Of a DNA stretch of 64,000 bases, positions 18,370 through 28,462 are shown piece by piece. The notes below the pieces were generated by a model. It had not been told where the DNA came from. It ran no database searches and saw only the letters and a list, made by a program, of their open reading frames with translations. The stretch is from positions 3,278,001 to 3,342,000 of the forward strand of contig NZ_JAHBRX010000001.1 of NCBI RefSeq assembly GCF_018398335.1, given 5' to 3'. The stretch's first letter is position 1. Each line of letters opens with the position of its first letter. The position numbers and the translations under genes were made by a program. The stretch comes from Chelatococcus sp. HY11 (GTDB taxonomy: Bacteria > Pseudomonadota > Alphaproteobacteria > Rhizobiales > Beijerinckiaceae).

Positions 18370-19815
18370 TCAGAGTTTGCTCTTCCACCAGGCGATCTGC
18401 TCGGCCACACGGGCAGGAGCCGTGCCGCCAAAGCTGGTACGCGATTTCACCGAATTATCGACCCCGAGCACGTCATAGACCGCTGCGGTTATGCGCGGCT
18501 CAACCGCCGTGAAGGCCTTGAGAGGCAGATCCTCCAGGTCGACGCTCTGCCGTTCGGCTTCCGCCACCAGCCGGCCGGTGACGTGGTGGGCATCGCGGAA
18601 GGGCATGTCGAGCGCGCGCACCAGCCAATCGGCGAGGTCCGTGGCGGTGGAAAAGCCAGCACCGGCGGCGGCGGCCATGCGGCCTTCGTCGACGGTAAGA
18701 TCCTCGATCATTCCGGCCGTAGCCGCCAGCGCGAGTTCGAGGGTATCGACCGCATCGAACAGCCGTTCCTTATCTTCCTGCATATCCTTGGAATAGGCGA
18801 GCGGCAGCCCCTTCATCACGGTGAGGAGGCCCATCAGCGCGCCGAAGATGCGTCCCGTCTTGGCGCGCACGAGCTCGGCCGCGTCGGGGTTCTTCTTCTG
18901 CGGCATGATGCTGGAGCCCGTCGTCCAGCGGTCCGAAAGACGCACGAAGGCGAACTGCGGCGTCATCCACACCACGAGCTCCTCGGCGAGGCGCGACAGG
19001 TGGACGGCGGCAATCGCGGCAACCGTCATGTATTCCAGAAGGGAATCCCGGTCCGACACCGAATCCAGCGAATTGCGCGTCGGCCCGTCAAAGCCGAGCG
19101 CCTTCGCCGTCATGTGCCTGTCGATGGGGAAGGATGTGCCCGCGAGAGCAGCCGCGCCCAGGGGGCATTCGTTCAGCCGCTTCCGGGAATCGCGCATGCG
19201 GCTTCGGTCGCGTCCGATCATCTCGACGTAAGCCATGAGATGGTGTCCGAACGTCACCGGCTGGGCGCTTTGGAGATGCGTGAAGCCGGGCATCACCGTC
19301 GCCACATGGCGCTCTGCCTGCGTGACAAGGGCGCGCATCAACACGGTGAAGCCGGCGTCGGCGCGATCATGCGCGTCACGCACGAACAGGCGGATGTCGG
19401 TCGCAACCTGGTCATTGCGGCTCCGCGCGGTATGCAGCCGGCCGGCCGCCGGCCCGGCGATCTCGCGCAGCCGCGCCTCGACATTCATATGAATGTCTTC
19501 GAGGGCCGTGGAAAAGGCGAAGCGCCCCTCGGTGATCTCCTCACGGACGGCCTCGAGACCCGCATGGATCGCGTCGCGATCCGCCTCGGTGATGATGCCC
19601 GTCGCGGCAAGCATGTCGCTATGGGCAAGGGAGCCCGTGATATCCTCGCCGGCGAGGCGCTTGTCGAACCCGATCGAGACGTTGATCGCCTCCATCAGCG
19701 CGCTCGGCGAGGTGGAAAATCGCCCGCCCCACATGGCGTTGCCGCCACTTGAGCCATCCGTATCCGCAGCCCCAGGCGTTGCGTTCGGTCCATTCGTATC
19801 GCGGGTCAATCTCAC
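18370..19815 (-). CDS. argH: Argininosuccinate lyase
   Basis: The last step of arginine synthesis: argininosuccinate to arginine plus fumarate. The conserved beginning [20 protein letters not shown] starts at ATG 19734. A GTG at 19815 or a TTG at 19809 (8 nt after GAGG) would add about 27 Gly/Ser-rich residues, so the true start is uncertain. Motifs include [16 protein letters not shown] and [17 protein letters not shown]. The fumarate-lyase signature [20 protein letters not shown] is intact. The frame stays open far upstream, but that part does not resemble the family. Confidence 0.93.
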   Translation of the reverse strand: MRLTRDTNGPNATPGAADTDGSSGGNAMWGGRFSTSPSALMEAINVSIGFDKRLAGEDITGSLAHSDMLAATGIITEADRDAIHAGLEAVREEITEGRFAFSTALEDIHMNVEARLREIAGPAAGRLHTARSRNDQVATDIRLFVRDAHDRADAGFTVLMRALVTQAERHVATVMPGFTHLQSAQPVTFGHHLMAYVEMIGRDRSRMRDSRKRLNECPLGAAALAGTSFPIDRHMTAKALGFDGPTRNSLDSVSDRDSLLEYMTVAAIAAVHLSRLAEELVVWMTPQFAFVRLSDRWTTGSSIMPQKKNPDAAELVRAKTGRIFGALMGLLTVMKGLPLAYSKDMQEDKERLFDAVDTLELALAATAGMIEDLTVDEGRMAAAAGAGFSTATDLADWLVRALDMPFRDAHHVTGRLVAEAERQSVDLEDLPLKAFTAVEPRITAAVYDVLGVDNSVKSRTSFGGTAPARVAEQIAWWKSKL

Positions 19816-20380
19816 AACCTCAATTTCTCGTTCGCACCCGGCTCGATAAGATCGTCGCCGGGCGAAGGTCGCGGGCGAAGCCCACAACCCCCGCAAGGGC
19901 ATCATGAAACGCAGGCATTTTCCACCAGGATTTCTGAACCCGGGCGAAGAATGCGTGCGATGGCAGGATCGCGCCTGACGTCGAAAGCTCCATCGACACC
20001 AGCGCGCGACATAAGCCAGCCTTGCAATGTTCGCAAGGCGCCACTTGCCTCGCTCGACCGGCACGATACGCCACACCGCCCGCGCATTTCGCAAGCGCCC
20101 TCAGCGCGCAAGGGTTCCATAAAACGCCTAAGATCAGAGAATTGCTATCGATATACGACTTTTCCCTCTTCTCATCTATCGCGCAAGATATCAATTTCGA
20201 TTCATCAGGCGCCACTTTGTAAGAAGTACGATTGATTATAAATTAAACTTAGAACCCATCACCGAAATAAATGAAGAACTATATTGATTTTTTTCTTCAC
20301 TATTAGCAGTATATTAACCTCGATTGCATATACCGTTACCTTATTTATTCATTTTTTATTCATTCCTAAAATGAGATTGC
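19816..20380. other. Long AT-rich divergent intergenic region
   Basis: About 565 bp between argH and the glycan operon. The part from roughly 20130 to 20375 is strongly A/T-rich compared with everything around it (runs such as TTTATTTATTCATTTTTTATT). It must hold both divergent promoters. No gene or convincing palindrome was found. Confidence 0.5.
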
Positions 20381-20381
20381 C

Positions 20382-21596
20382 GTGGTTGCTCGCGAGCCTT
20401 CAGCGTGCACGCCTCGATCGGAGCGGCGTGCGACCAAAACAGAGAAAGTGCCGCGCTCAAGCCGGCGTCGCCTGGCCTTGGCTGAACTGGCCCAAGCTGA
20501 GTTGGCCCAAGCTGAGTTGGCCCCGGCCGAAGCCGCCAGCGATCCGGTTATCGCCGCCGTGGAGCAAAGCCCGGATGTCGTTACAGCGCTAACGAGCCAG
20601 GATCCCATTGCGGAACCCGCCTCCGCTTGCCACATCGTCGAAGGTATCGGTGGACGCGCCCTGAGCCGTCATCTGGCGTCCCCCGTGCCAGCCGCGCGCA
20701 TCCATCTCGATCTCAGCACGTTGACTGATGGTGATGAGAGTGCGCGGCTCGTCGAAGCGTGCCTTCGCAGCGCCGAACTCTCCAGCGCCGTTCTGATGGA
20801 CGGCCCCCTGGCGCGAAGCGTCGCTGGAGCCCTGGTCCAGCGTGTTCCCGGGGTCGACGTCCTTTACATTCTCAATTCAGGGATCTGCTGGCAGTCCGGC
20901 GGCTGGAACGCCCTACGCGATCTCGTCGCCTTGCAGCGGCGCGCCGCCGGTCGGTTCAAACTCCTCACCATCGACGATGCGCTGACGGGGATCGTCACCG
21001 CTCTCGGCGGCTCGGCCATACCGTGCCGACTCAAGCCCGCGACGGCGCGCAGGCGGCCGCGCATGGGGCGTGTCGCTCTCCTCATCGGGCGCGGTACTGG
21101 AGAGACGCCCTCCCATGGCCACATCGCCGCGACGGCCGCCATCGCGGCGGCGGAGGTCGGCGACCGCGTCGGGGCTATTTTCGTCCCCGAGGAGCTGGGC
21201 CATCTGACGGCGCTGCTGAAATCCTTCGGACTGGGAAAGCGGCTCCTCCCGTATCTCGCTATCGAGGATGCGCTCGCGCGGCTTGCCGGCACGCCTGTCG
21301 TTTATGTTGCGCCCTTTCCAGACGGTGTCGTTGATCTGGAGGCGCTGGTCGTTCTGGATCAGGGCGGACTTGTCCTTGTCGGGCCCGGCGCGGTCCCGCT
21401 GCCCGAGACGGTCGTCGGGACGATGAGCTCCCCTTACTGGGACCAGGCTGACGAATTCGGCGCGATGTTGTGTTCGCTCGCGCGCAACTACCACGCACAA
21501 TGGGCGATGCTGCACGACAGCATCCAGCAGGCCGCGCAAACCAGTCTCATCACGACGGACGCGGTCTCTCGCTTCCTGATAGCGCCGGCGGCCTGA
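20382..21596 (+). CDS. Unrecognised protein, first gene of a glycan operon
   Basis: A 404-aa protein starting at GTG 20382, without a clear ribosome site; later starts are possible. After a basic N-terminus (about 1-32) comes a short Ala/Glu/Leu repeat (AELAQ, AELAQ, AELAP; residues about 34-48) encoded by three 15-bp DNA repeats. The remainder alternates beta/alpha: RIHLDLSTLTDG, VDVLYILNSGICWQSGGW and RVALLIGRGTGETPSHGH. The last third carries VVYVAPFPDGVVDLEAL and a C-terminal helix pair. There is no membrane segment. The layout resembles a nucleotide-sugar or glycan-related Rossmann-type enzyme, but I do not recognise the family. The next gene starts 2 bp later, so the products probably act together. 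Confidence 0.6.
   Translation: MVAREPSACTPRSERRATKTEKVPRSSRRRLALAELAQAELAQAELAPAEAASDPVIAAVEQSPDVVTALTSQDPIAEPASACHIVEGIGGRALSRHLASPVPAARIHLDLSTLTDGDESARLVEACLRSAELSSAVLMDGPLARSVAGALVQRVPGVDVLYILNSGICWQSGGWNALRDLVALQRRAAGRFKLLTIDDALTGIVTALGGSAIPCRLKPATARRRPRMGRVALLIGRGTGETPSHGHIAATAAIAAAEVGDRVGAIFVPEELGHLTALLKSFGLGKRLLPYLAIEDALARLAGTPVVYVAPFPDGVVDLEALVVLDQGGLVLVGPGAVPLPETVVGTMSSPYWDQADEFGAMLCSLARNYHAQWAMLHDSIQQAAQTSLITTDAVSRFLIAPAA
20481..20525 (+). repeat. Three 15-bp in-frame tandem repeats
   Basis: GCTGAACTGGCCCAA, GCTGAGTTGGCCCAA and GCTGAGTTGGCCCCG follow directly on each other within the coding region and encode AELAQ-AELAQ-AELAP. A multiple of three keeps the frame, so copy number could vary without disrupting the gene. 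Confidence 0.85.
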
Positions 21597-21598
21597 CG

Positions 21599-23200
21599 AT
21601 GACCGGCCCCCTTTCCCTTATCCGCCGCTTCACCAGGCGCTTACCGGGACGCGCGGTTCCTCCAGCGTCGCTGGCCAGCCTGAAGGTGGCGCGAGCAATG
21701 CGTCCGGCGCCTGACGAGACCCTCGTCATGCCTGTGCCGTCGCTCCTGGCACGCTGGCTGCCAGACGAACCGGTCATCGTCACCGGCGCCACCACCGCGC
21801 TTGGCAAGCCGGTCGATCTCGCGGCGCTAGCCCTGCCGACCGGCGGCGAGCGCATCCGTAACCTGCGCATCGGCCACGGCGTCCGCGTCCCCCTCGCCAT
21901 TCGCCTCGTGGCCGGAGACGTGCTGCATTTGCCTTTCACAGGGGGCGAGGTGGAGCTGCTGAGCCATCCCCATGCGGGCCTGGTCCGTGTCGAGGCGGCC
22001 GATGCCCCGCCACTGACCGCCACGCTCGACGACGATACGGCCCGCCCGGTGAGCATTGGCGCGGCGCGGCGCACGGCACGGACCAGCCAGCGCCGAACGA
22101 GCGCGCGTCATCTGCGCCTCAAGGCATTGGAAAGTGCCCTTGATCGCCACATCGCAACAGCGATGGCCGCGCCCACCCATTCCGACGCCCAGGCGGTCAC
22201 GCTGGCTCTCTATACGCCGCGATGGCGCGGACCAGCGGCCTCCACCGTCAATCTCTTCAATCGCTCCTTGCCCATTCCCGTCGATGACAGCCATCCAGAG
22301 GATCTCTCGGCGGCGGAGATCGAGACCTGTGCCGCACGCATAGCCTATCTGCCCATCGACAGGCTGGTGATGTCGGGTTGCGATCCCTCCATGCGCAGAC
22401 TGCTCGAAGCCATTCACCGCCGGCGTCCTATCGAGACCGACCTGCTTTGGCATTCGAGCTTTCTGCAAATGGGTGAGCCCGCGGATTGGGGTTTGCTGCG
22501 CATGTGGCTCGACGCGGCCAGTACCGGCCATATCCGCCGCATCGGGGTGGTGAAGCGAGGACTCGACGGTTTCCTGCGCTCACTCGGCTTCAATGCGACC
22601 TTCGTTCAGAATCGCATCGCCGTCGACCCAGCCACCGTCCGTCCGACCACCGCGCACGATGCCGCCGGCATCTGGCTGTCCGGCTCGTCGCACTATCGCA
22701 AGCTGCCTTATGCCACGCTGCTCGCCCTCTCCGAACTCCGCCATGTGACAGTCAGCGGTGCTGGTTTCGACAACCGCGCCCTGGCCTTGATCGAGGAGCT
22801 TGGCCTCAGCGCAGGCGACATCTCTCCCGAGCCACTGGCGCCCGAGGACCTCAAGGCGGCCCTGCGAAAGACGGCGATCACCCTTTCCATCACGACCTCG
22901 GAATGCCTGCCCATGTTGCCTCTCGAGAGTTTAGCCGAGGGCGTGCCCTGCCTGATCGGCCCCTCCTGCCACCTGTTTCGCGACCATCCGGATCTGCGGG
23001 CCGCTTACGTCGCCGATCGACCGGGCCAACCGCATTATCTAGCCGGCAAGATACGTGATGCCCTGGCCGCGACGGACGAACTTTTTCCAAAGCTTACGAC
23101 CTACATGAGCGCCTGGAACGAGGCTTCCATCGCCAGCGTCGATGCCCTGCTCTGCGGACATCCGCCGCGCTCCACGGCAAACCGGGGAGTGCTCGTATGA
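21599..23200 (+). CDS. Probable GT-B-type glycosyltransferase (diverged)
   Basis: A 533-aa protein starting at the ATG 2 bp after the previous stop. The N-terminal ~170 residues contain beta-rich segments and a basic linker. The second half looks like a GT-B glycosyltransferase: DLLWHSSFLQMGEPADWGLL, RRIGVVKRGLDGFLRSLGF, LSGSSHYRKLPYATLLALSE and, near the end, TTSECLPMLPLESLAEGVPC. That last segment corresponds to the donor-binding loop, where E-x7-E is usual in GT4. There is no signal peptide. Its stop overlaps the next start (ATGA). The specific sugar or acceptor is unknown, and the family assignment is inference. Confidence 0.55.
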   Translation: MTGPLSLIRRFTRRLPGRAVPPASLASLKVARAMRPAPDETLVMPVPSLLARWLPDEPVIVTGATTALGKPVDLAALALPTGGERIRNLRIGHGVRVPLAIRLVAGDVLHLPFTGGEVELLSHPHAGLVRVEAADAPPLTATLDDDTARPVSIGAARRTARTSQRRTSARHLRLKALESALDRHIATAMAAPTHSDAQAVTLALYTPRWRGPAASTVNLFNRSLPIPVDDSHPEDLSAAEIETCAARIAYLPIDRLVMSGCDPSMRRLLEAIHRRRPIETDLLWHSSFLQMGEPADWGLLRMWLDAASTGHIRRIGVVKRGLDGFLRSLGFNATFVQNRIAVDPATVRPTTAHDAAGIWLSGSSHYRKLPYATLLALSELRHVTVSGAGFDNRALALIEELGLSAGDISPEPLAPEDLKAALRKTAITLSITTSECLPMLPLESLAEGVPCLIGPSCHLFRDHPDLRAAYVADRPGQPHYLAGKIRDALAATDELFPKLTTYMSAWNEASIASVDALLCGHPPRSTANRGVLV

Positions 23201-23910
23201 GTACAGCCACCGACACCATGAAGCGGCTTTACCGCCTCATCCGCCGCATTCCGTTGGCTGGTCTGGCCGTGACCGGCGTCGTCAGGCTCTGCAAGGCGAT
23301 ATTTCTGCCCGCCCCGCGAAGCTTCGACGGGCTGGCCGATGAGCTGCATGTCGTCGGCGCATCCGTCCAAACACTGCGCGCCGACCTCGATCAGCTCGCG
23401 GTCATGGTCGCCGCCCTCAAGGCGGAGCAAACGGGCGACGCACCCCGTTTGCTCCGCGATACAAGGCCGATCGAACCCCTGGCGACGCCAGTGGCCGCCA
23501 TTCTCGCGCGCGATGAAACGAGTGCTCCACAACAGATAGCACTCGATCTCAACACCACGGATCGCTCCACGCTGATGGCCCAGATCGCCGCCTGCGCACC
23601 AGCGGCGCTCTCGGCCGCGACGATCCCGCTGTCAGGATGCGAAACGCCGGAAGCCGTGCGCGCGCTCGCCCAGGCGCTCGGCAACGCCATGCGCGATCGG
23701 GCCGTGCTGTGCCTGCGACTCCTCGATCGGCTGTCGCTGTTCCTCGCCGCTCCCCGGGAAACCGGAGCGGGCGCCGAGGCACGGCAGCTCTCACCCCAGA
23801 TCGTGCTCGAGATCTTCGAGCGTCAGGGCTGCCGGCTTATCGGACTGCGGCGCGGAATGGCCGGCGCCTGGCCAACCGTCGACCTCATCATTGAAATGCG
23901 AGAGTCGTGA
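23197..23910 (+). CDS. Unrecognised 237-aa protein in glycan operon
   Basis: It starts with an ATGA overlap with the preceding gene and ends by overlapping the next start. Residues about 9-36 are basic and hydrophobic (LYRLIRRIPLAGLAVTGVVR), as in membrane-proximal N-termini of sugar-modifying proteins. A short coiled-coil-like stretch follows (about 46-80). The last 130 residues alternate helices and strands (QIVLEIFERQGCRLIGLRRG). This could be a much reduced methyltransferase-like fold, but I see no SAM-binding glycine motif. The function is unknown; the operon position implies a role in building or modifying the same glycan. Confidence 0.6.
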   Translation: MSTATDTMKRLYRLIRRIPLAGLAVTGVVRLCKAIFLPAPRSFDGLADELHVVGASVQTLRADLDQLAVMVAALKAEQTGDAPRLLRDTRPIEPLATPVAAILARDETSAPQQIALDLNTTDRSTLMAQIAACAPAALSAATIPLSGCETPEAVRALAQALGNAMRDRAVLCLRLLDRLSLFLAAPRETGAGAEARQLSPQIVLEIFERQGCRLIGLRRGMAGAWPTVDLIIEMRES

Positions 23911-26165
23911 TGCATAGGCATGAACTTCCCACCGTCAGCGTGATCATAAATACCCTGAACCGCGCCGCCTATCTGGCGAATACCCTGGCGGCGCTCAAGC
24001 TGCAGCGTTACGCGAATTTCGAGGTCATCGTCGTCAACGGCCCGTCCGAGGACGGCACGGATGCGATCCTCGCGGCCTATGGTGACAGCATCCGGGTCGC
24101 CCGCTGCGACACCGCCAATCTCTCGGCGTCCCGCAATATCGGTGTCGGCCTCGCCTGCGGCGAGATCGTCGCTTTCCTCGACGACGACGCCATCCCCGAG
24201 CCCACATGGCTCGAAGCGCTCATCAGGCCGTTCGAGGATCCGCAGGTGGGGGCAGCCGGCGGCTTCATCCGCGATCACACGGGTGTCGGCTTCCAGGTGC
24301 GCGTCGTGACCTGCGACCGAACGGGCCGCCTCGAGACGTTCATGAGCGAGCAGTCAGCCAATCTGGATCAGCGACCCGGAGCAGACCGCGTGCTGTCGTC
24401 GACCGGCGCCAACGTGGCCTTCAGACGCGACCTCATCGTCGAGCTCGGTGGTTTCGACGAGAATTATCGCTACCTCCTGGAGGAAACCGACCTCAATTTC
24501 CGCATCATGGACGCGGGCTATCGCAATGTCGCGGTCCCCCAGGCGGAGGTGCATCACAAATACGCGCCGAGCCACATCCGCAACGCCGCGCGCATACCGC
24601 AGTCGCTTTACGCCATTTCGCGCAGCACGCATTATTTTGCCCTGCGCCACGGTCAGGATCATGTCGATCCCGCGACTGTGGAGAAGCGTCTCATCCGCTT
24701 CCGGCGGGATCGCAGCCGGGATATCGCGCTGCTCGCCCGCGAAGGCCATATCGATCTGGCCAGGAAGGCTTCGCTCGTCACGGATCTCACGCAAGGGGAA
24801 GCCGATGGCCGGGCCGCGGCGGCGCGGCCGCCCCTCACCCCGCTGACGTCTCCAGCGGCCGCCCCCATGGTGTTCAGGCCAAGCCGGCTGCGGTTCAACA
24901 GCGACAGGCTCAGGATCTGCCTGCTCTCGCAGCAATATACGTCCGGCCCCATGGGTGGCATCGGCAACTGGACTCAAACGCTGGCCGAAGGGCTCGCCGC
25001 CGAAGGCCATGAGATCTCCGTGATCGCCGATGCCGCGCCAGGCCACAGTGAAAGTGTGGACTTCGAGCATGGTGTCTTCGTGCATCGGCTGACCCACCGT
25101 CGCACCATTACCCCCTCGCGGCTGAAACTGCCATCCGCGGTGCGGCATCTGGAGCAGCGCTCGGTACGCTGTTTCGACGAGGCCATGCGCATCCATTCAC
25201 TGCGCGGGCTCGACCTTGTCTCCGGGCCGATCTGGGATCTCGAACCTTTCGCCTGCCTGACGAGCGGTCTTTTGCCGACCGCCGTGTCGCTCCACACCAC
25301 CTATGGCCTGGCGCGACCTCACAAGCCGGACTGGCAAGGCGGAGATGTCATCCAGCAGACGATGCTCGACGAGGTGGTCGCCGCCGAGCGCTGGATCCTG
25401 GCCAATGCCCCGTTTCTTCTGTCCAATTCGACCCCTATCATCCGGGACCTGGAGCGTGTGTACAAACTCCCCGGGCTCCTCGGACAACGTGCGACCATCG
25501 TGCCGCACGGCGTGCCCGATCGCCGCCGCCAGTCTCCGCTGCCGTCGAACGACAATGGTCGCATCACGGCGGTCTTCATCGGCCGGCTGGAGCCTCGCAA
25601 GGGTGTCGATGCGCTGCTCGCCGCCGCCCCGCATCTGCTGGATGCCGCGCCAAACCTCGATCTCGTGTTTGTGGGTGAGGATGTGCCCATAGACCAGACC
25701 GGCGCGACCCTTCGACAGCGCTTTCTCGCGAAGGCCGATCCTGAGATACAGACGCGCGTCACGTTCTGCGGAAACGTGCCGGCGGACGAACTGCGCGCCT
25801 GGTACGAGCGCGCGGATTTCATCCTCGCGCCATCGCGTTATGAATCCTTCGGGCTCGTCTATGTCGAGGCCATGATGCACGGCAAGGCCGTGATCGCCGG
25901 CGCGCGGGGCGGAGGTGCTGACATCGTCGTGCCGGGCGAGACGGGGCTTCTCGTCAATCCCGACGACATGGAGGATTTCATCGACGCGGTGGTCCAGCTG
26001 GCCTTGTCACCCCATGATCGCGAACGCATGGGGCGTGCCGGGCGCAAGCGGTATGAGGAGAACTTCAGCGTCGCCGCGATGGTCAACGGCGTCGAGGCCG
26101 CCTTCGCCCAGTGGATTCAGGCCCTGCGGTCGTTCGACCGACCCTTCGCCTGTCTGAAGACCTGA
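23910..26165 (+). CDS. Bifunctional glycosyltransferase, GT2 plus GT4 domains
   Basis: A 751-aa fusion. Residues ~1-280 are a GT2 (GT-A fold): VSVIINTLNRAAYLANTL, then VVNGPSEDGT, with the metal-binding acidic cluster FLDDDAIPEPTW and LLEETDLNFR as the ED-x-D-like acceptor motif. A linker of about 50 residues follows. Residues ~325-735 are a GT4 (GT-B fold): ICLLSQQYTSGPMGGIGNW, AVFIGRLEPRKGVDALL, and the E-x7-E donor motif in SRYESFGLVYVEAMMHGKAV. There is no transmembrane segment. ATG 23910 overlaps the upstream stop by one base; a GTG at 23907 is in frame. Such a protein could add two successive sugars. Confidence 0.85.
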   Translation: MHRHELPTVSVIINTLNRAAYLANTLAALKLQRYANFEVIVVNGPSEDGTDAILAAYGDSIRVARCDTANLSASRNIGVGLACGEIVAFLDDDAIPEPTWLEALIRPFEDPQVGAAGGFIRDHTGVGFQVRVVTCDRTGRLETFMSEQSANLDQRPGADRVLSSTGANVAFRRDLIVELGGFDENYRYLLEETDLNFRIMDAGYRNVAVPQAEVHHKYAPSHIRNAARIPQSLYAISRSTHYFALRHGQDHVDPATVEKRLIRFRRDRSRDIALLAREGHIDLARKASLVTDLTQGEADGRAAAARPPLTPLTSPAAAPMVFRPSRLRFNSDRLRICLLSQQYTSGPMGGIGNWTQTLAEGLAAEGHEISVIADAAPGHSESVDFEHGVFVHRLTHRRTITPSRLKLPSAVRHLEQRSVRCFDEAMRIHSLRGLDLVSGPIWDLEPFACLTSGLLPTAVSLHTTYGLARPHKPDWQGGDVIQQTMLDEVVAAERWILANAPFLLSNSTPIIRDLERVYKLPGLLGQRATIVPHGVPDRRRQSPLPSNDNGRITAVFIGRLEPRKGVDALLAAAPHLLDAAPNLDLVFVGEDVPIDQTGATLRQRFLAKADPEIQTRVTFCGNVPADELRAWYERADFILAPSRYESFGLVYVEAMMHGKAVIAGARGGGADIVVPGETGLLVNPDDMEDFIDAVVQLALSPHDRERMGRAGRKRYEENFSVAAMVNGVEAAFAQWIQALRSFDRPFACLKT

Positions 26166-26422
26166 AATGCCGGGTGCAGCGCACGCCGCGGTCGCGCTGA
26201 TATCTCTCGAGGGGTTGCCAGAGGTGGCCCAGCATGAGCTGACGTCGCGACGGCTTTGCGCGCGCTGCACTGGCCGGGCTCCGCGTGATCGCGTAGAGAC
26301 GTCGCGTTGCCCTCGCGGCCGGGGTCTGTTCAAGACGATGCTCTTCCGATATCGCGCGCGGTGGCTCCGCAAGGGGTTGCCGCCGGAGAGCCGCTCCGCT
26401 GCGTTCATGTGGAGCCCAGCGT

Positions 26423-27355
26423 TTGCAGACGGTTCTGGCTACGGTCTTTCCGGTGTTCGCGTTGATCGCCCTCGGTTTCGGCGCCGCCAGGGTCAATATC
26501 CTGGCGCCGCAATCGACCGACGTGCTCAATCGCTACGTCATCTATCTCGCGCTGCCCGCCATGCTCTTCCGCGCGATGGTCCAGACCGATTGGGCGATGC
26601 TCGGCAATGGGCCGTACATCCTCTCCTTCGGCGGCGGCATGATCGCCACCTTCGCCCTGATGATGCTGTTCTCGATGCGGTCCCGCGCCAGCCTCGCCGA
26701 CCGCGCCGTCAACGCGCTCGCCGCGTCCTATCCCAACACTGGCTATATGGGGCTGCCGCTCGCCCTGATGGCCTTCGGCGCGCCGAGCCTGCCGGCGGCG
26801 GCCGTCGCCATGCTGATGACGACATGTATCATCTTCGGCATCGCGATCGTCTTCATCGAGATGGACCGCGCGGCAACGCCCAACCTTGTCCATGCGCTGG
26901 CCAAGGTGGCCTGGGGCCTTTTGAAGAACCCGCTGATGCTCTCGCCCGTTCTGGGCGCCGCCTATTCCGCATCAGGAATTGGCTTGCCCGTCGCGATCGA
27001 CCGCTTTCTCGAACTGCTCGGCGCCTCGGCGAGCCCCTGCGCGCTTGTCACGATCGGCCTGTTTCTCGCGGAGAGGCAGACAGCCGTTCCGCATGGCGGC
27101 GTGTGGAGCGTCGTCCTGCTCAAGCTGTTCGTCCAGCCGGCCGTCACCGGCTTCCTGGCTTTCCGTGTCTTTGAACTGCCCCATATCTGGGCGAGCACGG
27201 CGCTCCTCTTGAGCGCCCTGCCCATCGGCACCGGCCCGTTCATGCTCGCCAAATATTACAGGCTGGACGCCGGCGTGACCTCACGCGCGATCCTGCTCAC
27301 CACGCTCGGTTCGGTGATAACCACATCGCTTCTGGTCGCATGGCTGGTGCCTTAG
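26423..27355 (+). CDS. AEC family transporter
   Basis: A 310-aa membrane carrier of the auxin-efflux-carrier family, whose bacterial members often move malonate or other small carboxylates. The start is a TTG at 26423 with GGAG 8 nt before it, giving the typical opening VLATVFPVFALIALGFGAAR. About ten hydrophobic helices are visible. The conserved ASYPNTGYMGLPLALMAFG in the middle and FVQPAVTGFLAF in the C-terminal half are typical. It is convergent with fabI (9 bp between the ends). The substrate is not determinable. Confidence 0.85.
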   Translation: MQTVLATVFPVFALIALGFGAARVNILAPQSTDVLNRYVIYLALPAMLFRAMVQTDWAMLGNGPYILSFGGGMIATFALMMLFSMRSRASLADRAVNALAASYPNTGYMGLPLALMAFGAPSLPAAAVAMLMTTCIIFGIAIVFIEMDRAATPNLVHALAKVAWGLLKNPLMLSPVLGAAYSASGIGLPVAIDRFLELLGASASPCALVTIGLFLAERQTAVPHGGVWSVVLLKLFVQPAVTGFLAFRVFELPHIWASTALLLSALPIGTGPFMLAKYYRLDAGVTSRAILLTTLGSVITTSLLVAWLVP

Positions 27356-27364
27356 CGCGTCGGC

Positions 27365-28222
27365 TCAGCCCGCCTTGACGGTCTCGCCCGCCACCGCCTC
27401 GGCCACCGTTTCCGCGACTTCCTGCGCCTTGAGCACTTCAGGGCGCGGCATGGAGATGATGTTGTAGCCGGAATCCACGTAGTGAATCTCGCCCGTCACA
27501 CCGGTTGACAGGTCCGACAGAAGATAGACGGCGGCGCCGCCGACCTCCTCGATGGTGACCGTGCGGCGGAGCGGCGCGTGGGCGCGCTGATAATTGAACA
27601 TCAACCGCGCGTCCGCGATGCCCGCCCCCGCCAAGGTCCGAACCGGTCCAGCCGATATGGCATTGACGCGGATGCCCTCCGCGCCGAAGTCACCGGCGAG
27701 GTAGCGTACGCCTGCTTCCAGCGCGGCCTTCGCGACGCCCATCACGTTGTAGTTCGGCATCACGCGCGTCGACCCGCCGTAGGTCAAGGTGAGCATCGAG
27801 CCGCCGTTCGGCATGAGCGCCGCGGCGCGCTTGGCGATCTCCGTGAAGGAGAAGCAGGAAATCAGCATCGTGCGTGAGAAATTCTCCCGCGAGGTATCCG
27901 CGTAACGCCCCTTGAGTTCCGACTTGTCGGAAAAGGCGATCGCGTGGACGATGAAGTCAAGCGCTCCCCAGGTCTCCTTGAGGGTCGCGAAGACCGAATC
28001 CACCGATGCGAGATCCTCGACGTCGCAGGGGATGACGAGCGACGACCCCACCGATTCGGCGAGCGGCGCGACGCGCTTGCGGAGCGAATCGCCCTGGTAG
28101 GTGAACGCGAGCTCGGCGCCGTGGTCGCTCAAGGCCTTGGCGATGCCCCAGGCGATGGAATGGTCGTTGGCAACGCCCATCACGAGACCGCGTTTTCCCT
28201 GCATCAGTCCCGTGGTGACCAT
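27365..28222 (-). CDS. fabI: Enoyl-[acyl-carrier-protein] reductase (NADH), FabI
   Basis: A 285-aa SDR-fold enzyme that reduces enoyl-ACP in the last step of each fatty-acid elongation round. ATG 28222 follows AGGA in AAGGACGTCAGGA; the frame extends upstream without family similarity. NAD binding is LVMGVANDHSIAWGIAKAL, and the conserved SFSDKSELKG segment is present. The catalytic Tyr/Lys lie in YNVMGVAKAALE. Its partners fabB and fabA lie upstream on the same strand, as in many Hyphomicrobiales. It is the classic target of triclosan and diazaborines. Confidence 0.93.
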   Translation of the reverse strand: MVTTGLMQGKRGLVMGVANDHSIAWGIAKALSDHGAELAFTYQGDSLRKRVAPLAESVGSSLVIPCDVEDLASVDSVFATLKETWGALDFIVHAIAFSDKSELKGRYADTSRENFSRTMLISCFSFTEIAKRAAALMPNGGSMLTLTYGGSTRVMPNYNVMGVAKAALEAGVRYLAGDFGAEGIRVNAISAGPVRTLAGAGIADARLMFNYQRAHAPLRRTVTIEEVGGAAVYLLSDLSTGVTGEIHYVDSGYNIISMPRPEVLKAQEVAETVAEAVAGETVKAG

Positions 28223-28462
28223 TCCTGACGTCCTTGTTACCGAGTAAGGCCCAACCGTGGCAGCCACAGGGGGCCGCCAGCTTCTTTGGCTATCCCGCAA
28301 CGGATCGCATCGCGCGGCCGCGGCGGACAGTTAGCCTGAAACGCAAGACAAGAGCGGCGGCTCAGCTGATACTACGCCACCTGCCGCTCGCTAATCTTGA
28401 TCTGAAAACCGATGTCCACAGGCGCCACGTCGGTTGAGACCCATGCGCGGCACCACCTCTCA

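Noticed and set aside
18340-19752. 470-codon plus-strand frame opposite argH
   Set aside because: argH has all lyase motifs; the opposite frame has no recognisable domain.
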